The notes beneath the pieces are model-generated. The model saw only the letters and a list, made by a program, of their open reading frames with translations, ran no database searches and was not told where the DNA came from. Below, piece by piece: positions 1 to 7,693 of a stretch of 10,094 nucleotides of DNA. How positions within the stretch are numbered: the first letter of the stretch is position 1; every line of letters starts with the position of its first letter. This DNA is from Verrucomicrobiales bacterium (lineage in GTDB: Bacteria; Verrucomicrobiota; Verrucomicrobiia; Verrucomicrobiales; DEV007): the NCBI GenBank assembly GCA_013911195.1, contig JACETS010000086.1, positions 1-10,094 of the forward strand, written 5' to 3'. Both the position numbers and the translations under genes were made by a program.

Positions 1-30
1 ATAGTAAAGATGCTGAAGCCCTGATGCCTG

Positions 31-1434
31 CTAGATAAGCTCACTAATTAGGTTTCCTGAACCAACCACATCCTGAACATCACGCGGTATATTGGCAAGG
101 GTCCTCACTTGACCCAAATCAAAAAGGCTATGCATAATTGTACCCAACAAATCATTACTAGTGATTGGATTCGTAATGGGCTCTGCTCCTTTCTTGTCAG
201 ATTCACCAATAACCTGACCCATCTTTAATCCTCCTCCTACAAAAACCAAAGGACAAAGATTTCCCCAATGATCTCGACCTCCTTTAGCATTAATCTTTGG
301 TGTGCGACCAAATTCACCAGTAATCACTAAAAGAACTTTTTCAGTTAAACCACGAGATTCTATATCTTCAATAAATGCACTCACAGCCTTATCAACGGCC
401 GGTCCAAGAACCGGCATTCCGTCAGTAATAGCAAATTCATGAGCGCCGTGCATATCCCATCCAGGACTACTTACTGTAATAAATCCACACCCTGACTCAC
501 AAAGTCGACGAGCTAGTAGCATCTGCTTTCCAAGAGAAATAGGTGAATGCCCTCGAATGGCATCTTTATTCTTTCGCTTATCAACGGTTGCCTTCGGAAC
601 ATCAAATTGGCTGGTATCATAACGCTCAATGATTTTAGAGTCTTCCTTTGAAAAGTCGAAAGCTTCTCCAACTCCTTTCATCAACACATCGATGGCCTGT
701 TGTTGAAGAGATGATGCCTGATGAATGGCTCTGGATGAATCTAGCCTTCTTTTGAGAACATCCAAACTCGATGAAAGGCTTAATTGGTCCATTATTCTAT
801 CTTGTGGAACCTGCAACTTCATATCATCAAGAAGGTCACCTCCCGAGCTCGGGTCAAAGGCACCATAAACTGAAGATAGCTTTCCAGTATTCGCTATGCG
901 GCTAGGAACAGAATTAAATCTTCTGGCATCTTTTGTTTCAACAGCGGCAGGAACAATGAGTGTATTTGCCGGCATCCCATTAAGTGAATTAGTAATACCA
1001 GCAACTCGACTAAATAAGGACCCCATACAAGCTCCTGTCGGATTACCCCCTGCGGCAACATGCATAGCCGCTTTGGCGTGATCACTAATACCATGCCTGT
1101 AACTTCTAACGACAGCCATTTTGTCAGCCATTTTGGCTAATCTCTTAAAGTGTCCTCCAAAACGAACGCCTGGAATATTAGTTTTCACCTCTCCAAAAAC
1201 TGAACGAATCTCCGAAGGGGCATCCATTTTAGGATCAAAAGTTTCATACTGAGAAGGCCCTCCCTGCATATTTAGCATGACTACCGTTTTATCCTTAACG
1301 TAGCCTTTTGCTTCTTCGGCTAATACTTGAGGCAATGACAATCCCCCTAATCCCAAAGTTCCTATCTTTAATAATTCCCGACGACTATAACTCTGACAAT
1401 TTCTCGAAATCTTATCAGAGTAAAGCGTTAGCAT
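31..1434 (-). CDS. DUF1501 domain protein, Tat-exported, sulfatase-like fold
   Basis: A 467-residue protein of the DUF1501 family, which belongs to the alkaline phosphatase/sulfatase-like superfamily; no reaction is firmly established for it. The N-terminus carries a twin-arginine signal (SRRELLKIG from residue 17, followed by the Gly/Leu-rich stretch GTLGLGGLSL), so it is probably exported folded through Tat. Family hallmarks seen are MLNMQGGPSQYETFDPK (about 53-69), SSPGWDMHG (322-330), ITGEFGRTPKIN (371-382) followed by GRDHWG (386-391), and the C-terminal GQVIGESD (406-413). Length is usual for the family. The ATG at 1434 places the RR motif at residue 18-19, which supports it, although no Shine-Dalgarno sequence precedes it. 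The gene lies 102 bases downstream of the hydrolase gene on the same strand. The common DUF1549/DUF1553 cytochrome-type partner is not seen next to it. Family assignment is firm; substrate is unknown. Confidence 0.93.
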   Translation of the reverse strand: MLTLYSDKISRNCQSYSRRELLKIGTLGLGGLSLPQVLAEEAKGYVKDKTVVMLNMQGGPSQYETFDPKMDAPSEIRSVFGEVKTNIPGVRFGGHFKRLAKMADKMAVVRSYRHGISDHAKAAMHVAAGGNPTGACMGSLFSRVAGITNSLNGMPANTLIVPAAVETKDARRFNSVPSRIANTGKLSSVYGAFDPSSGGDLLDDMKLQVPQDRIMDQLSLSSSLDVLKRRLDSSRAIHQASSLQQQAIDVLMKGVGEAFDFSKEDSKIIERYDTSQFDVPKATVDKRKNKDAIRGHSPISLGKQMLLARRLCESGCGFITVSSPGWDMHGAHEFAITDGMPVLGPAVDKAVSAFIEDIESRGLTEKVLLVITGEFGRTPKINAKGGRDHWGNLCPLVFVGGGLKMGQVIGESDKKGAEPITNPITSNDLLGTIMHSLFDLGQVRTLANIPRDVQDVVGSGNLISELI

Positions 1435-1500
1435 GATAGGATATGTTCTATGACATTTATTACAAAGGCAACTAAAGACTCTTTCATTTCAGATGCTTAT

Positions 1501-1529
1501 TGTATAAAAACCAAAAAATGCTGCGAAAA
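1501..1529 (-). promoter_or_regulatory. Weak candidate promoter for the DUF1501 gene
   Basis: On the minus strand a TATACA -10-like hexamer (1506 to 1501) follows a poor -35-like TTTTCG (1529 to 1524) with a 17-base spacer. It would give a leader of about 60 bases before the ATG at 1434. The -35 match is weak and the region is AT-rich, so a chance match is quite possible; the gene may instead be read through from the hydrolase gene upstream. Confidence 0.25.
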
Positions 1530-1536
1530 CAAAGCT

Positions 1537-2601
1537 CTAAATGGTTTTGAGGTGCTTATCAAAAAATGCTTTTGTCTTATCCCACATTTCGTCAGATAAA
1601 ACATGCCCTACTCCCTTTTGAACAAAGGTACTAAAATTTTCACCGGCATTCATTTCTTCATAGATTTTTGAAATTCGTTTAATACCCTGATTAACATATT
1701 TAATCGGACTACCTTGATCTAGATCACCAAAATTTAAATGCATAGGTTTTGGGGCGATCAAGGATGCTATATCTGGTGTGTCACCATAATTCATCCAACC
1801 AGGAATATAATTCGGAAAACAGTGAAGAATTTTTGTGTCATGAATAGCGTTGTATGTTGGCATACAACAATTACCTACCAAAGCTTTTAGCCGAGGCTCA
1901 TGCGGTCCTAAAAGCCAAGTATGCGTTGACCCCATTGAATGCCCATAACATCCAATCCTTTCTTTATCGATCTCAGGTCTAGTCACTAGAAAATCAATAG
2001 CACGCTGCATGTCTAAAATATTTTTCCACGCCATAGATTTCCCCTGAACAATATATTTCAAAAATTCAAACCGCTCATATTGACCATTATTAAGTTTTTC
2101 ATCAGGATCTTGGCGCTCTTCAAAGCAAAGCGCATCAGGACAAAGTACAACATAACCCTCTTTTGCCAAAGCCACTCCAGTATGATGCATTGGTGACCCT
2201 GCCAGTCCTGCAGGCTCGCTTTTTCCTATATGATATTCCCCGTTGTGTTGATGCCATACAACAACTCCTGGAACTGGATTTTTTTCGTCAACCCCGTCAG
2301 GAACAATCAATATTGCAGGGACTCTGTCATTTTCTTCAACCTGATAGCTCAAAAATTCAAGACGATAACCCCCCTTATTAATTTTTTTATTAATCGTGGG
2401 TTCAAGAGAACAAGGCTCAGGCCAAGGCCCACCCAAACAATTAACTAATGAAATTAATAATTCTTTCTTTTTTGCATCCATATTTATCTCTTCAGAATAA
2501 TTATCAGCGTTCGAATTGGGAATACCGCTAATTGCAATTCCAATAGCTGATGATCTAAGAAATCCTCTACGCGGTATGAGTAATGAGTCCTTTTTAGACA
2601 T
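1537..2601 (-). CDS. Tat-exported alpha/beta hydrolase (acetyl xylan esterase / dienelactone hydrolase-like)
   Basis: A 354-residue alpha/beta-hydrolase-fold protein, probably an esterase acting outside the cytoplasm. The N-terminus has a twin-arginine signal: PRRGFLRSSA at residues 10-19, then a short hydrophobic segment ending near SNA (30-32). The catalytic triad can be placed: the nucleophile elbow GHSMGS gives Ser222, FGDLDQ gives Asp293 or Asp295, and GVGHVLSDEMW gives His333. VVVWHQHNGEYHIGKSEP (113-130) fits the oxyanion-hole strand of this class, and VVLCPDALCFEERQ (151-164) is typical of acetyl-xylan-esterase-like relatives. Such proteins in Planctomycetes and Verrucomicrobia often sit among sulfatases and polysaccharide-use genes, which suggests a carbohydrate-ester substrate, but nothing here proves it. 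The gene is upstream of the DUF1501 gene in the same direction and diverges from the secreted-protein gene at 2731. Fold and triad are secure; substrate is inferred. Confidence 0.87.
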   Translation of the reverse strand: MSKKDSLLIPRRGFLRSSAIGIAISGIPNSNADNYSEEINMDAKKKELLISLVNCLGGPWPEPCSLEPTINKKINKGGYRLEFLSYQVEENDRVPAILIVPDGVDEKNPVPGVVVWHQHNGEYHIGKSEPAGLAGSPMHHTGVALAKEGYVVLCPDALCFEERQDPDEKLNNGQYERFEFLKYIVQGKSMAWKNILDMQRAIDFLVTRPEIDKERIGCYGHSMGSTHTWLLGPHEPRLKALVGNCCMPTYNAIHDTKILHCFPNYIPGWMNYGDTPDIASLIAPKPMHLNFGDLDQGSPIKYVNQGIKRISKIYEEMNAGENFSTFVQKGVGHVLSDEMWDKTKAFFDKHLKTI

Positions 2602-2679
2602 TTTATCTAGGAAATATCGAGAAAAATCTCAACATTATCAAAGTGATTAGATATAACGATTTTTTAATTGAAGGACGAC

Positions 2680-2708
2680 TTGGCATAAAAATATTTAGGA
2701 GCTATAAG
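2680..2708 (+). promoter_or_regulatory. Sigma70-type promoter for the plus-strand block
   Basis: TTGGCA (2680-2685) and TATAAG (2703-2708) are separated by 17 bases, close to the sigma70 consensus and spacing. Transcription would start near 2715, leaving only about 15 bases of leader before the ATG at 2731 and no Shine-Dalgarno sequence. A second, overlapping option is TTGAAG (2668-2673) with TATTTA (2692-2697) and an 18-base spacer. It lies in the 129-bp divergent spacer between the hydrolase and the secreted-protein gene and is the best promoter candidate for the genes to the right. Confidence 0.5.
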
Positions 2709-2730
2709 TATTAATCGTATCAATAATTAA

Positions 2731-3639
2731 ATGAATTTAGTCTCCCAATCAAAACACCAGTACTTTTTTGTATCGGTTTTTTTCACTTTGATTCTTTTTG
2801 TCACAAAAGAATCTAATGCACAGTTGATAGTCAATATGAACCTTCCAAAGACTAACTATCTCTCATATGAACCTATGGTTGCTACCGTGACTGTCTATAA
2901 TAGAGCAGGAAATGATGTCGTTCTTGGTGGCCCAAAGGGAAGGGGCTGGATGTCGTTTGATGTTTATCGCGACGGACAACTATTATCGCCTCGCTCATTT
3001 GATGGCGGGTTTGAAACTATGCTGCTAAAGGCAGGGCGTAGCGTAACGAAAAAAGTAGACATTAATCGACTTTACCCCGTTGCCGATTATGGAAGTTATA
3101 CCATTAATGCGTCGGTTTATTTTCCACCTCGTCGTTCCTATTTCAGTTCAAAAAAACGAAGAGTCAATGTGACTGATGCTCGAGCATTCTGGAAACAATC
3201 CTTTGGTTTTTCACAAGGTCGAAACAAACTAGCAAGCTTTAGACAGTTCTCTTTGCATGAGCACCGTGAGTCTGCTAATTCAGCACTCTATGTTCGCTTA
3301 AGAGAGACTAAAGGAACCAAGGTCTATTGCACTTTTTCTCTCGGCAGATTTATCAATGTACGTAAACCTCAAGCAACAATTGATGCACAAAACAGGCTTC
3401 ATGTCATGCATATGATTAGCCCAAGGATTTACTCTCATGCTAGAGTTAGCCCGGAAGGTGCTTTTTTAGGTAATGAGTATTTTCGAGAAACCACAGAAAC
3501 TAGACCTTCATTAGTGATTGATGCTGGAGGGTCGGTTAAAGTGGTTGGAGGAATCGCTTATGATCCTAATAAACCACCGGAGGCTAAAAACCAACCCAGG
3601 TCAGCATCTGAGTTGCCGCCCGGACTTTTCTCTAATTAG
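2731..3639 (+). CDS. Secreted protein of unknown function, beta-rich
   Basis: I do not recognise this 302-residue protein. It has a Sec-type signal peptide: Lys8, a hydrophobic core YFFVSVFFTLILFV (11-24) and a likely cleavage after SNA (28-30), leaving QLIVNMNLP as the mature start. Residues 31-150 read as an immunoglobulin-like beta sandwich (alternating strands such as MVATVTVYNRAG, WMSFDVYRDGQ and YGSYTINASVYF), similar in style to domains that follow a 'what the object needs and how it is extended' pattern in secreted proteins such as BsuPI-type inhibitors. The C-terminal half (about 195-275) holds short strand-turn units (TIDAQNRLHVMHM, RVSPEGAFLGNEYF, VIDAGGSVKVVGG) that resemble partial beta-propeller blades. 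The tail after 278 is Pro-rich. It is 32 bases before the amidase gene in the same direction, which suggests an envelope role. The coding call is firm because of the signal peptide and clean frame; function is unknown. Confidence 0.85.
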   Translation: MNLVSQSKHQYFFVSVFFTLILFVTKESNAQLIVNMNLPKTNYLSYEPMVATVTVYNRAGNDVVLGGPKGRGWMSFDVYRDGQLLSPRSFDGGFETMLLKAGRSVTKKVDINRLYPVADYGSYTINASVYFPPRRSYFSSKKRRVNVTDARAFWKQSFGFSQGRNKLASFRQFSLHEHRESANSALYVRLRETKGTKVYCTFSLGRFINVRKPQATIDAQNRLHVMHMISPRIYSHARVSPEGAFLGNEYFRETTETRPSLVIDAGGSVKVVGGIAYDPNKPPEAKNQPRSASELPPGLFSN

Positions 3640-3671
3640 TATCAGACCAGTAACCCGCTACCCTTCCCAAA

Positions 3672-4301
3672 GTGCTCAGTTCTAATTATTTATCCATTAT
3701 CAAAGTATTCGTTTTCCTATTTACGGTCATAGCTCCGCTAAACATGACTGCAAAAGCGATTCCATTTACAAAAGTAATATTAGATGCTGGTCACGGCGGC
3801 CATGATCTTGGAGGTACGTTCGGTTTAACTTACGAAAAACATCTGGCTTTAGATGTCGTAAAACGTGTGGAAATCTACCTCAAATCGCAAGGAATCAGCA
3901 CGAAGTTGACAAGGTCCAGAGACACCTTCATTTCACTTCAAAGAAGGGCTAGAATTGCAAATGCCGAATCAGGAGCAATTTTTGTTAGTATTCATTTTAA
4001 TCATGCAAGAAGCAGGAAAGCGGCGGGAATTGAGACTTTTTATCATACCAAAAATAAAAACAGCTTGAAACTGGCTCACATGATACAATCAGCCTCTCTT
4101 TATAAAACTAGAGCAAATAATAGGGGAGTAAAAAAAGCAAACTTTCTTGTCCTCTCGAAAAACAATCGCCCTGCAGTGCTTCTAGAGTGTGCATTTCTCA
4201 CCAATTCATCCGATCGTTTTCGTGCTCTGGATCCAGAATACAGACAAAGAATCGCAGAAGCAGTAGCCATGGGTATAATAAAATTCCGTCAATCAAATTA
4301 A
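3672..4301 (+). CDS. N-acetylmuramoyl-L-alanine amidase (Amidase_3), secreted
   Basis: A 209-residue zinc amidase that cuts the bond between N-acetylmuramic acid and L-alanine in peptidoglycan, acting in the periplasm. The zinc ligands can be placed: His41 in ILDAGHGGHD, Glu55 in LTYEKHLAL and His108 in VSIHFNH; the catalytic Glu162 lies in LLECAFLTN. The protein is a bare catalytic domain with no visible AMIN, SPOR or LysM module, like the shorter AmiC/CwlM-type enzymes. The start is GTG at 3672: an in-frame TAA at 3651-3653 limits it, and the GTG gives a good signal peptide (SIIKVFVFLFTVIAPL, probable cleavage after AKA at 27-29). The next in-frame ATG (codon 25) would remove that signal. 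No Shine-Dalgarno sequence is seen before the GTG. It lies 32 bases after the secreted-protein gene and 43 bases before nnr. Roles in daughter-cell separation or wall recycling are inferred. Confidence 0.93.
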   Translation: MLSSNYLSIIKVFVFLFTVIAPLNMTAKAIPFTKVILDAGHGGHDLGGTFGLTYEKHLALDVVKRVEIYLKSQGISTKLTRSRDTFISLQRRARIANAESGAIFVSIHFNHARSRKAAGIETFYHTKNKNSLKLAHMIQSASLYKTRANNRGVKKANFLVLSKNNRPAVLLECAFLTNSSDRFRALDPEYRQRIAEAVAMGIIKFRQSN

Positions 4302-4332
4302 GGCTTTAAATGATTGATTATTAGATCCTAAT

Positions 4333-4337
4333 GAGGG
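4333..4337 (+). promoter_or_regulatory. Shine-Dalgarno site for nnr
   Basis: GAGGG lies 7 bases before the ATG at 4345. It is the clearest ribosome binding site in the window and fixes the nnr start; most other genes here have no recognisable one. Confidence 0.6.
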
Positions 4338-4344
4338 TTGAAAT

Positions 4345-5847
4345 ATGATTCTGGACCCACAAGAAATGTTGAATGCCGAGGAGCATTTGATAGAAGGAGG
4401 CATTAGTCCAGAATCATTGATGGATGAAGCAGGGTTAGGAATAGCCAATGCTGTTTCCCAATTCTTTCCTGAACCTGGCAACTTAATTGTTTTTGTTGGT
4501 CACGGACACAATGGAGGTGATGCCTTGGTTGCTGCCAGATTTTTGAAAATAAGGGGCTGGATGGTTCAGCTAAAATTAGTAACTTCAATTGATAGGCTAA
4601 AGCCCCTAACAAGAAAGAAACTTCAACAATTTGAAAAAGAAAAAAATTCAACTTATTCATCTTCTGACTCAGAAAAGAAACTCCATCTAGTAAGTATTGA
4701 TGGGCTTCTTGGAATTGGTGCGAGCGGAGAACTTAGATCTGAATATCTTGAGGCGACCAAAGAAATTAATAAGCTTCGATCTAATTTCGATGCAGTCACC
4801 TTTTCTTTGGATATTCCATCGGGAGTAGATGGCCTCACAGGCCATGCTTATGATGATGCTGTAGTAGCCGATTTCACACTCACCATAGCGCACCCAAAGA
4901 CTGGCCTTTTGAAAGATGGCGCTATCAATCACGTTGGTAGAATTGCTACTATTCATTTACCCAATCTTCATCCTCTACCCGGGCAGGGTGATGGAAACGC
5001 ATTTCTCATTAATTCCTTTAGTCTTGAAGGAAAATTACGCGACAAAACTCATGATTATCACAAAGGTCTTAATGGGCATGTCGGAATCATTGGTGGAAAC
5101 ATTGGAATGATTGGAGCCTCCGTTTTATCTGGATTCGCCGCCCTAAAGGGCGGTGCCGGTTTAGTAACTATCATAGCAAGAGAAGAGTCTTATCCATTAA
5201 TTGCATCAATGTCACCTCCCGAAATAATGGTTATTCCCGTAAGGTCTTATGAAGAAGTTACCGAGATGCCATTTGATTCACTAGCCATTGGCCCCGGACT
5301 TGGTACAGGCGAATGGGACAAGGAAGTTCTGAATTTATTATTTTCTGACATCAGGCCAATAGTTGTTGATGCTGATGCACTTAATCTTATTTCAAAGAAT
5401 GACCCGTCCGAACTTCAAAATGCACCAGCACCTCGCCTTCTAACTCCTCACCCAGGAGAGATGAGAAGACTGGATCCTAATAGTGAAGGAAGTAGGCGAG
5501 AAAGAGTACAATCTTTTGCAAGTAGGACATCGTCTACGGTTCTACTCAAAGGAGCGAGAACTGTTATTGCCTCGTCGAGCTCAACTCAACCAAGTGCTTT
5601 TAATTCAACAGGCAACTTAGGAATGTCGACTGCAGGGGTTGGGGATACCCTAACAGGATTATGTTCTGCAATGATTGCTGGAGGGATAAATACTTTTGAT
5701 GCAGCCTGTTTAGGGTCCTGGATTAACGGTAGAGCTGCAGAAATTGCTATATTTAATAAAGATGAGTCCTATGAGTCACTCATAGCCAGTGATCTGCCCA
5801 AAAATTACGGTCAATGTTTTAAAGATCTTAAAAAGAGTGCTTTTTAA
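4345..5847 (+). CDS. nnr: Bifunctional NAD(P)HX epimerase / ADP-dependent NAD(P)HX dehydratase
   Basis: A 500-residue cytoplasmic metabolite-repair enzyme (YjeF type). The N-terminal half epimerises R- to S-NAD(P)HX, and the C-terminal half dehydrates S-NAD(P)HX back to NAD(P)H using ADP. In the YjeF_N domain (about 1-210) one sees MDEAGLGIAN (26-35), VGHGHNGGDALVAARF (51-66, the nucleotide loop), SIDGLLGIGASG (117-128, with catalytic Asp119) and LDIPSGVDG (155-163). In the ribokinase-like dehydratase domain (about 225-495) one sees HKGLNGHVGIIGG (239-251), IGPGLGTG (315-322), VVDADALNLI (340-349), TPHPGEM (367-373), LKGARTVI (401-408) and the GVGD catalytic motif (431-434, GVGDTLTG). Length and domain order match the usual fused protein. 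The ATG follows a good GAGGG site. An AT-rich hairpin covers its stop codon. The gene lies between the amidase and the CPBP gene in one direction. Its position with thiL and tsa genes seems to be housekeeping clustering and not a pathway. Confidence 0.96.
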   Translation: MILDPQEMLNAEEHLIEGGISPESLMDEAGLGIANAVSQFFPEPGNLIVFVGHGHNGGDALVAARFLKIRGWMVQLKLVTSIDRLKPLTRKKLQQFEKEKNSTYSSSDSEKKLHLVSIDGLLGIGASGELRSEYLEATKEINKLRSNFDAVTFSLDIPSGVDGLTGHAYDDAVVADFTLTIAHPKTGLLKDGAINHVGRIATIHLPNLHPLPGQGDGNAFLINSFSLEGKLRDKTHDYHKGLNGHVGIIGGNIGMIGASVLSGFAALKGGAGLVTIIAREESYPLIASMSPPEIMVIPVRSYEEVTEMPFDSLAIGPGLGTGEWDKEVLNLLFSDIRPIVVDADALNLISKNDPSELQNAPAPRLLTPHPGEMRRLDPNSEGSRRERVQSFASRTSSTVLLKGARTVIASSSSTQPSAFNSTGNLGMSTAGVGDTLTGLCSAMIAGGINTFDAACLGSWINGRAAEIAIFNKDESYESLIASDLPKNYGQCFKDLKKSAF

Positions 5848-5849
5848 GA
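5826..5849 (+). other. AT-rich hairpin over the nnr stop codon
   Basis: TCTTAAAAAG (5826-5835) and CTTTTTAAGA (5840-5849) are perfect inverted copies of 10 bases around a 4-base AGTG loop. It includes the nnr stop codon (5845-5847). It has only three G-C pairs and no following U-run, so it does not look like an ordinary intrinsic terminator; it could protect the 3' end of an upstream RNA or tune expression of the CPBP gene. Function is not shown. Confidence 0.45.
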
Positions 5850-5880
5850 CGTTCTAAAACTGTAAATTGGTCTAGAAGGA

Positions 5881-6789
5881 ATGACAGAAACTTTAAAGTT
5901 AAAGATCTTATTTGAAATCTCTACGCTTTGTTTGGTAGGGACTATTATTGGTCTGGCTGTTTTTTGGTTTCTTAATTGGAACTATCGAAGGAAACATCAA
6001 GTTCATTGCCCGTCTTTAGAAGATGACAAGCCCATTTTAATAAAGCCGTCTATGAAAATTGATGGTTTTGACCTGATGGTTGTAATGGGCATTATTTTAT
6101 TTTTTTATGCGAACCAAGTCTTGGCATATTTCGCCTCATCAACAGAGCTTAATCAACATGTTGTAAAAAATTCAGAAAATACAGATCCATCAAGCATAGG
6201 TCTGGTGGATATTCTACTCAGTAATATTATTTTCCTCATTGTTGGTGCAGTAATTTTTGCATTGGCCTCTTTTTCGAGAGGACGAAAACCTAAACATGTC
6301 TTTGGTTTACGTAAACGATCACAAAAATATATAATTATAATCACAATGGCAGGAATGTTTGTGGCTTATATTGCTGTATTCATCGGTTCGATTATTTCAA
6401 GCTTTCTGTTATCAACCGGAGAACCCAAAAAAGAAAACTTACAAGAAATCGTTCAAACTTTAATGACGAACGATGATATTTCACTAAAGATAGCCATCGC
6501 TTTATCGGCCATTATTTTTGCACCATTGATAGAAGAGGTTATTTTTAGAGGGTACCTATATCCTGTAATAAAACGATTTTCTCATCCCATTTTCTCTTGT
6601 GTAATAACTTCCCTTCTTTTTGCTGTTATTCACTCAAATTTAGAAGGGCTTATGCCTTTATTCTTACTGGCCATCGTCTTAACCATATTTTATGAAATAA
6701 GTAAATCTATATGGGTTCCAATCTTGATGCATGCCTGCTTCAATGGCGTAAATACCATTTCAATCTTGATACTAACTAATGCCTTATAA
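5881..6789 (+). CDS. CPBP family intramembrane glutamic endopeptidase-like protein
   Basis: A 302-residue membrane protein of the CPBP (CAAX protease and bacteriocin-processing, formerly Abi/Rce1-like) family. All three family motifs are present: EEVIFRG (218-224; Glu218, Glu219 and Arg223 of EExxxR), FAVIH (247-251) and HACFN (284-288). Hydrophobic segments are near 10-31, 62-85, 108-130, 150-176, 201-216, 240-250, 258-270 and 278-298, so about seven to eight membrane passes. Bacterial members cleave or handle substrates inside the membrane, but many have no known target. Start is ATG at 5881; an in-frame TAA at 5863-5865 excludes an upstream start. An AAGGA touches this ATG directly, too close for a normal ribosome binding site. 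The gene is 33 bases after nnr and its last 11 bases overlap the start of thiL, so translation of thiL may be coupled to it. Family is sure; substrate and role are unknown. Confidence 0.93.
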   Translation: MTETLKLKILFEISTLCLVGTIIGLAVFWFLNWNYRRKHQVHCPSLEDDKPILIKPSMKIDGFDLMVVMGIILFFYANQVLAYFASSTELNQHVVKNSENTDPSSIGLVDILLSNIIFLIVGAVIFALASFSRGRKPKHVFGLRKRSQKYIIIITMAGMFVAYIAVFIGSIISSFLLSTGEPKKENLQEIVQTLMTNDDISLKIAIALSAIIFAPLIEEVIFRGYLYPVIKRFSHPIFSCVITSLLFAVIHSNLEGLMPLFLLAIVLTIFYEISKSIWVPILMHACFNGVNTISILILTNAL

Positions 6790-7687
6790 AAGAAACCTGA
6801 AAATTTCAGATCTTGGAGAAGACTATTTTATTGAGGAGGTCACAAAGAATCTGATTGCTCACAAGGATGTTGTTATTGCTGCGGGAGACGATTGCGCAGT
6901 TATCAAAACGGGTGACAAGGATTCTTATCAGTTACTGAAAACTGATTCCGTGGTTGAAGGGGTCCACTATTTACCAACGGATTCACCCATAGCCGTTGGT
7001 TATAAGGCTATGGCAAGAGCGATGAGTGACATTGCAGCCATGGGAGGCAAACCGCATCATGCGATGGTAACACTAATTTTAAATCCTAACTCAAAATTAT
7101 CCTACCTTAAATCGATTTACAGAGGGTTATCGAAGGCAGCGGCCCTGCATGGAATAAGTATAGTAGGGGGAGAAACTGCTAGTGCGGGTAAAAACTCCAA
7201 GAATTCGATTACGATATCTTTGACTGGAACAGTTAAAAAAAATCAATGCTGTTTTCGAAATAAGGGCAAACCAGGGGATAAATTATATGTCACAGGTAAA
7301 CTGGGTGGTTCTATAAAAGGAAAACATCTCAAGTTCAAACCAAGAATCAAAGAGGCAAGTTGGTTAGCCAGTAAGTATACACCCAGTGCTATGATGGATC
7401 TAAGTGACGGCCTCGCCAATGACTTGCCTAAGTTGGCTAAAGCCAGTCATTGTGGTTATGAAATCGATCTTAAATCCATACCCAGATCTCGTGGATCTAG
7501 CATTAAGGAAGCCGTCAATGATGGCGAAGATTACGAATTGTTATTTGCGATTTCGCCAAAAAAAAATAAAGATTTAGAATCAAATTGGGGGAAATCATTC
7601 AATAACCTCGAATTAAACTGTATTGGAAAACTGGAAAGGCCAGACATCAAAAAACCATCGCTTGAGGGAGGCTGGCAACATTTTTAG
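6779..7687 (+). CDS. thiL: Thiamine-monophosphate kinase
   Basis: ThiL phosphorylates thiamine monophosphate with ATP to thiamine diphosphate, the final step of cofactor synthesis, in the cytoplasm. The 302-residue protein has all the family motifs: GDDCAVI (36-42), TDSVVEGVHY (55-64), MSDIAAMGGKP (82-92), VGGETASAG (129-137), LTGTV (148-152), GDKLYVTGKLG (166-176), MMDLSDGLANDL (205-216) and DGEDYELLFA (248-257). Asp-rich loops coordinate Mg2+ for the ATP and substrate. It is slightly shorter than the 325-residue Escherichia coli protein, with a compact C-terminus. The ATG at 6779 begins 11 bases inside the CPBP gene; the region just after it (LKISDLGED) matches the usual ThiL N-terminus, and no clear ribosome binding site is seen. 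It lies 3 to 6 bases before tsaE. A run of nine A bases (7558-7566) is present near its 3' end but the frame through it is intact. Confidence 0.96.
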   Translation: MPYKRNLKISDLGEDYFIEEVTKNLIAHKDVVIAAGDDCAVIKTGDKDSYQLLKTDSVVEGVHYLPTDSPIAVGYKAMARAMSDIAAMGGKPHHAMVTLILNPNSKLSYLKSIYRGLSKAAALHGISIVGGETASAGKNSKNSITISLTGTVKKNQCCFRNKGKPGDKLYVTGKLGGSIKGKHLKFKPRIKEASWLASKYTPSAMMDLSDGLANDLPKLAKASHCGYEIDLKSIPRSRGSSIKEAVNDGEDYELLFAISPKKNKDLESNWGKSFNNLELNCIGKLERPDIKKPSLEGGWQHF

Positions 7688-7693
7688 TTATTG

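Noticed and set aside
3..38. Possible tail of a plus-strand gene reading SKDAEALMPAR and ending with TAA at 36-38.
   Set aside because: Only eleven codons are visible, with no family signal, and it would overlap the DUF1501 gene by 8 bases. It cannot be told from chance.
896..1094. Short open frames on both strands inside the DUF1501 gene.
   Set aside because: They lie fully within a well-supported gene in other frames, with no start signals or recognisable protein character.
2613..2641. TTGATA-N17-GATATT as a minus-strand promoter for the hydrolase gene.
   Set aside because: The -10 match is poor and it would leave only about five bases of leader before the ATG; other choices in the same spacer are no better.
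4320..4332. ATTAG-ATC-CTAAT inverted repeat before nnr.
   Set aside because: Arms of only five bases in AT-rich DNA with no other support; it is likely a chance match and is too weak for a terminator.
6779..6789. The CPBP-thiL overlap as a sequencing error or wrong thiL start.
   Set aside because: Both frames are intact, the thiL N-terminus matches the family directly after the ATG, and small overlaps are normal in operons.
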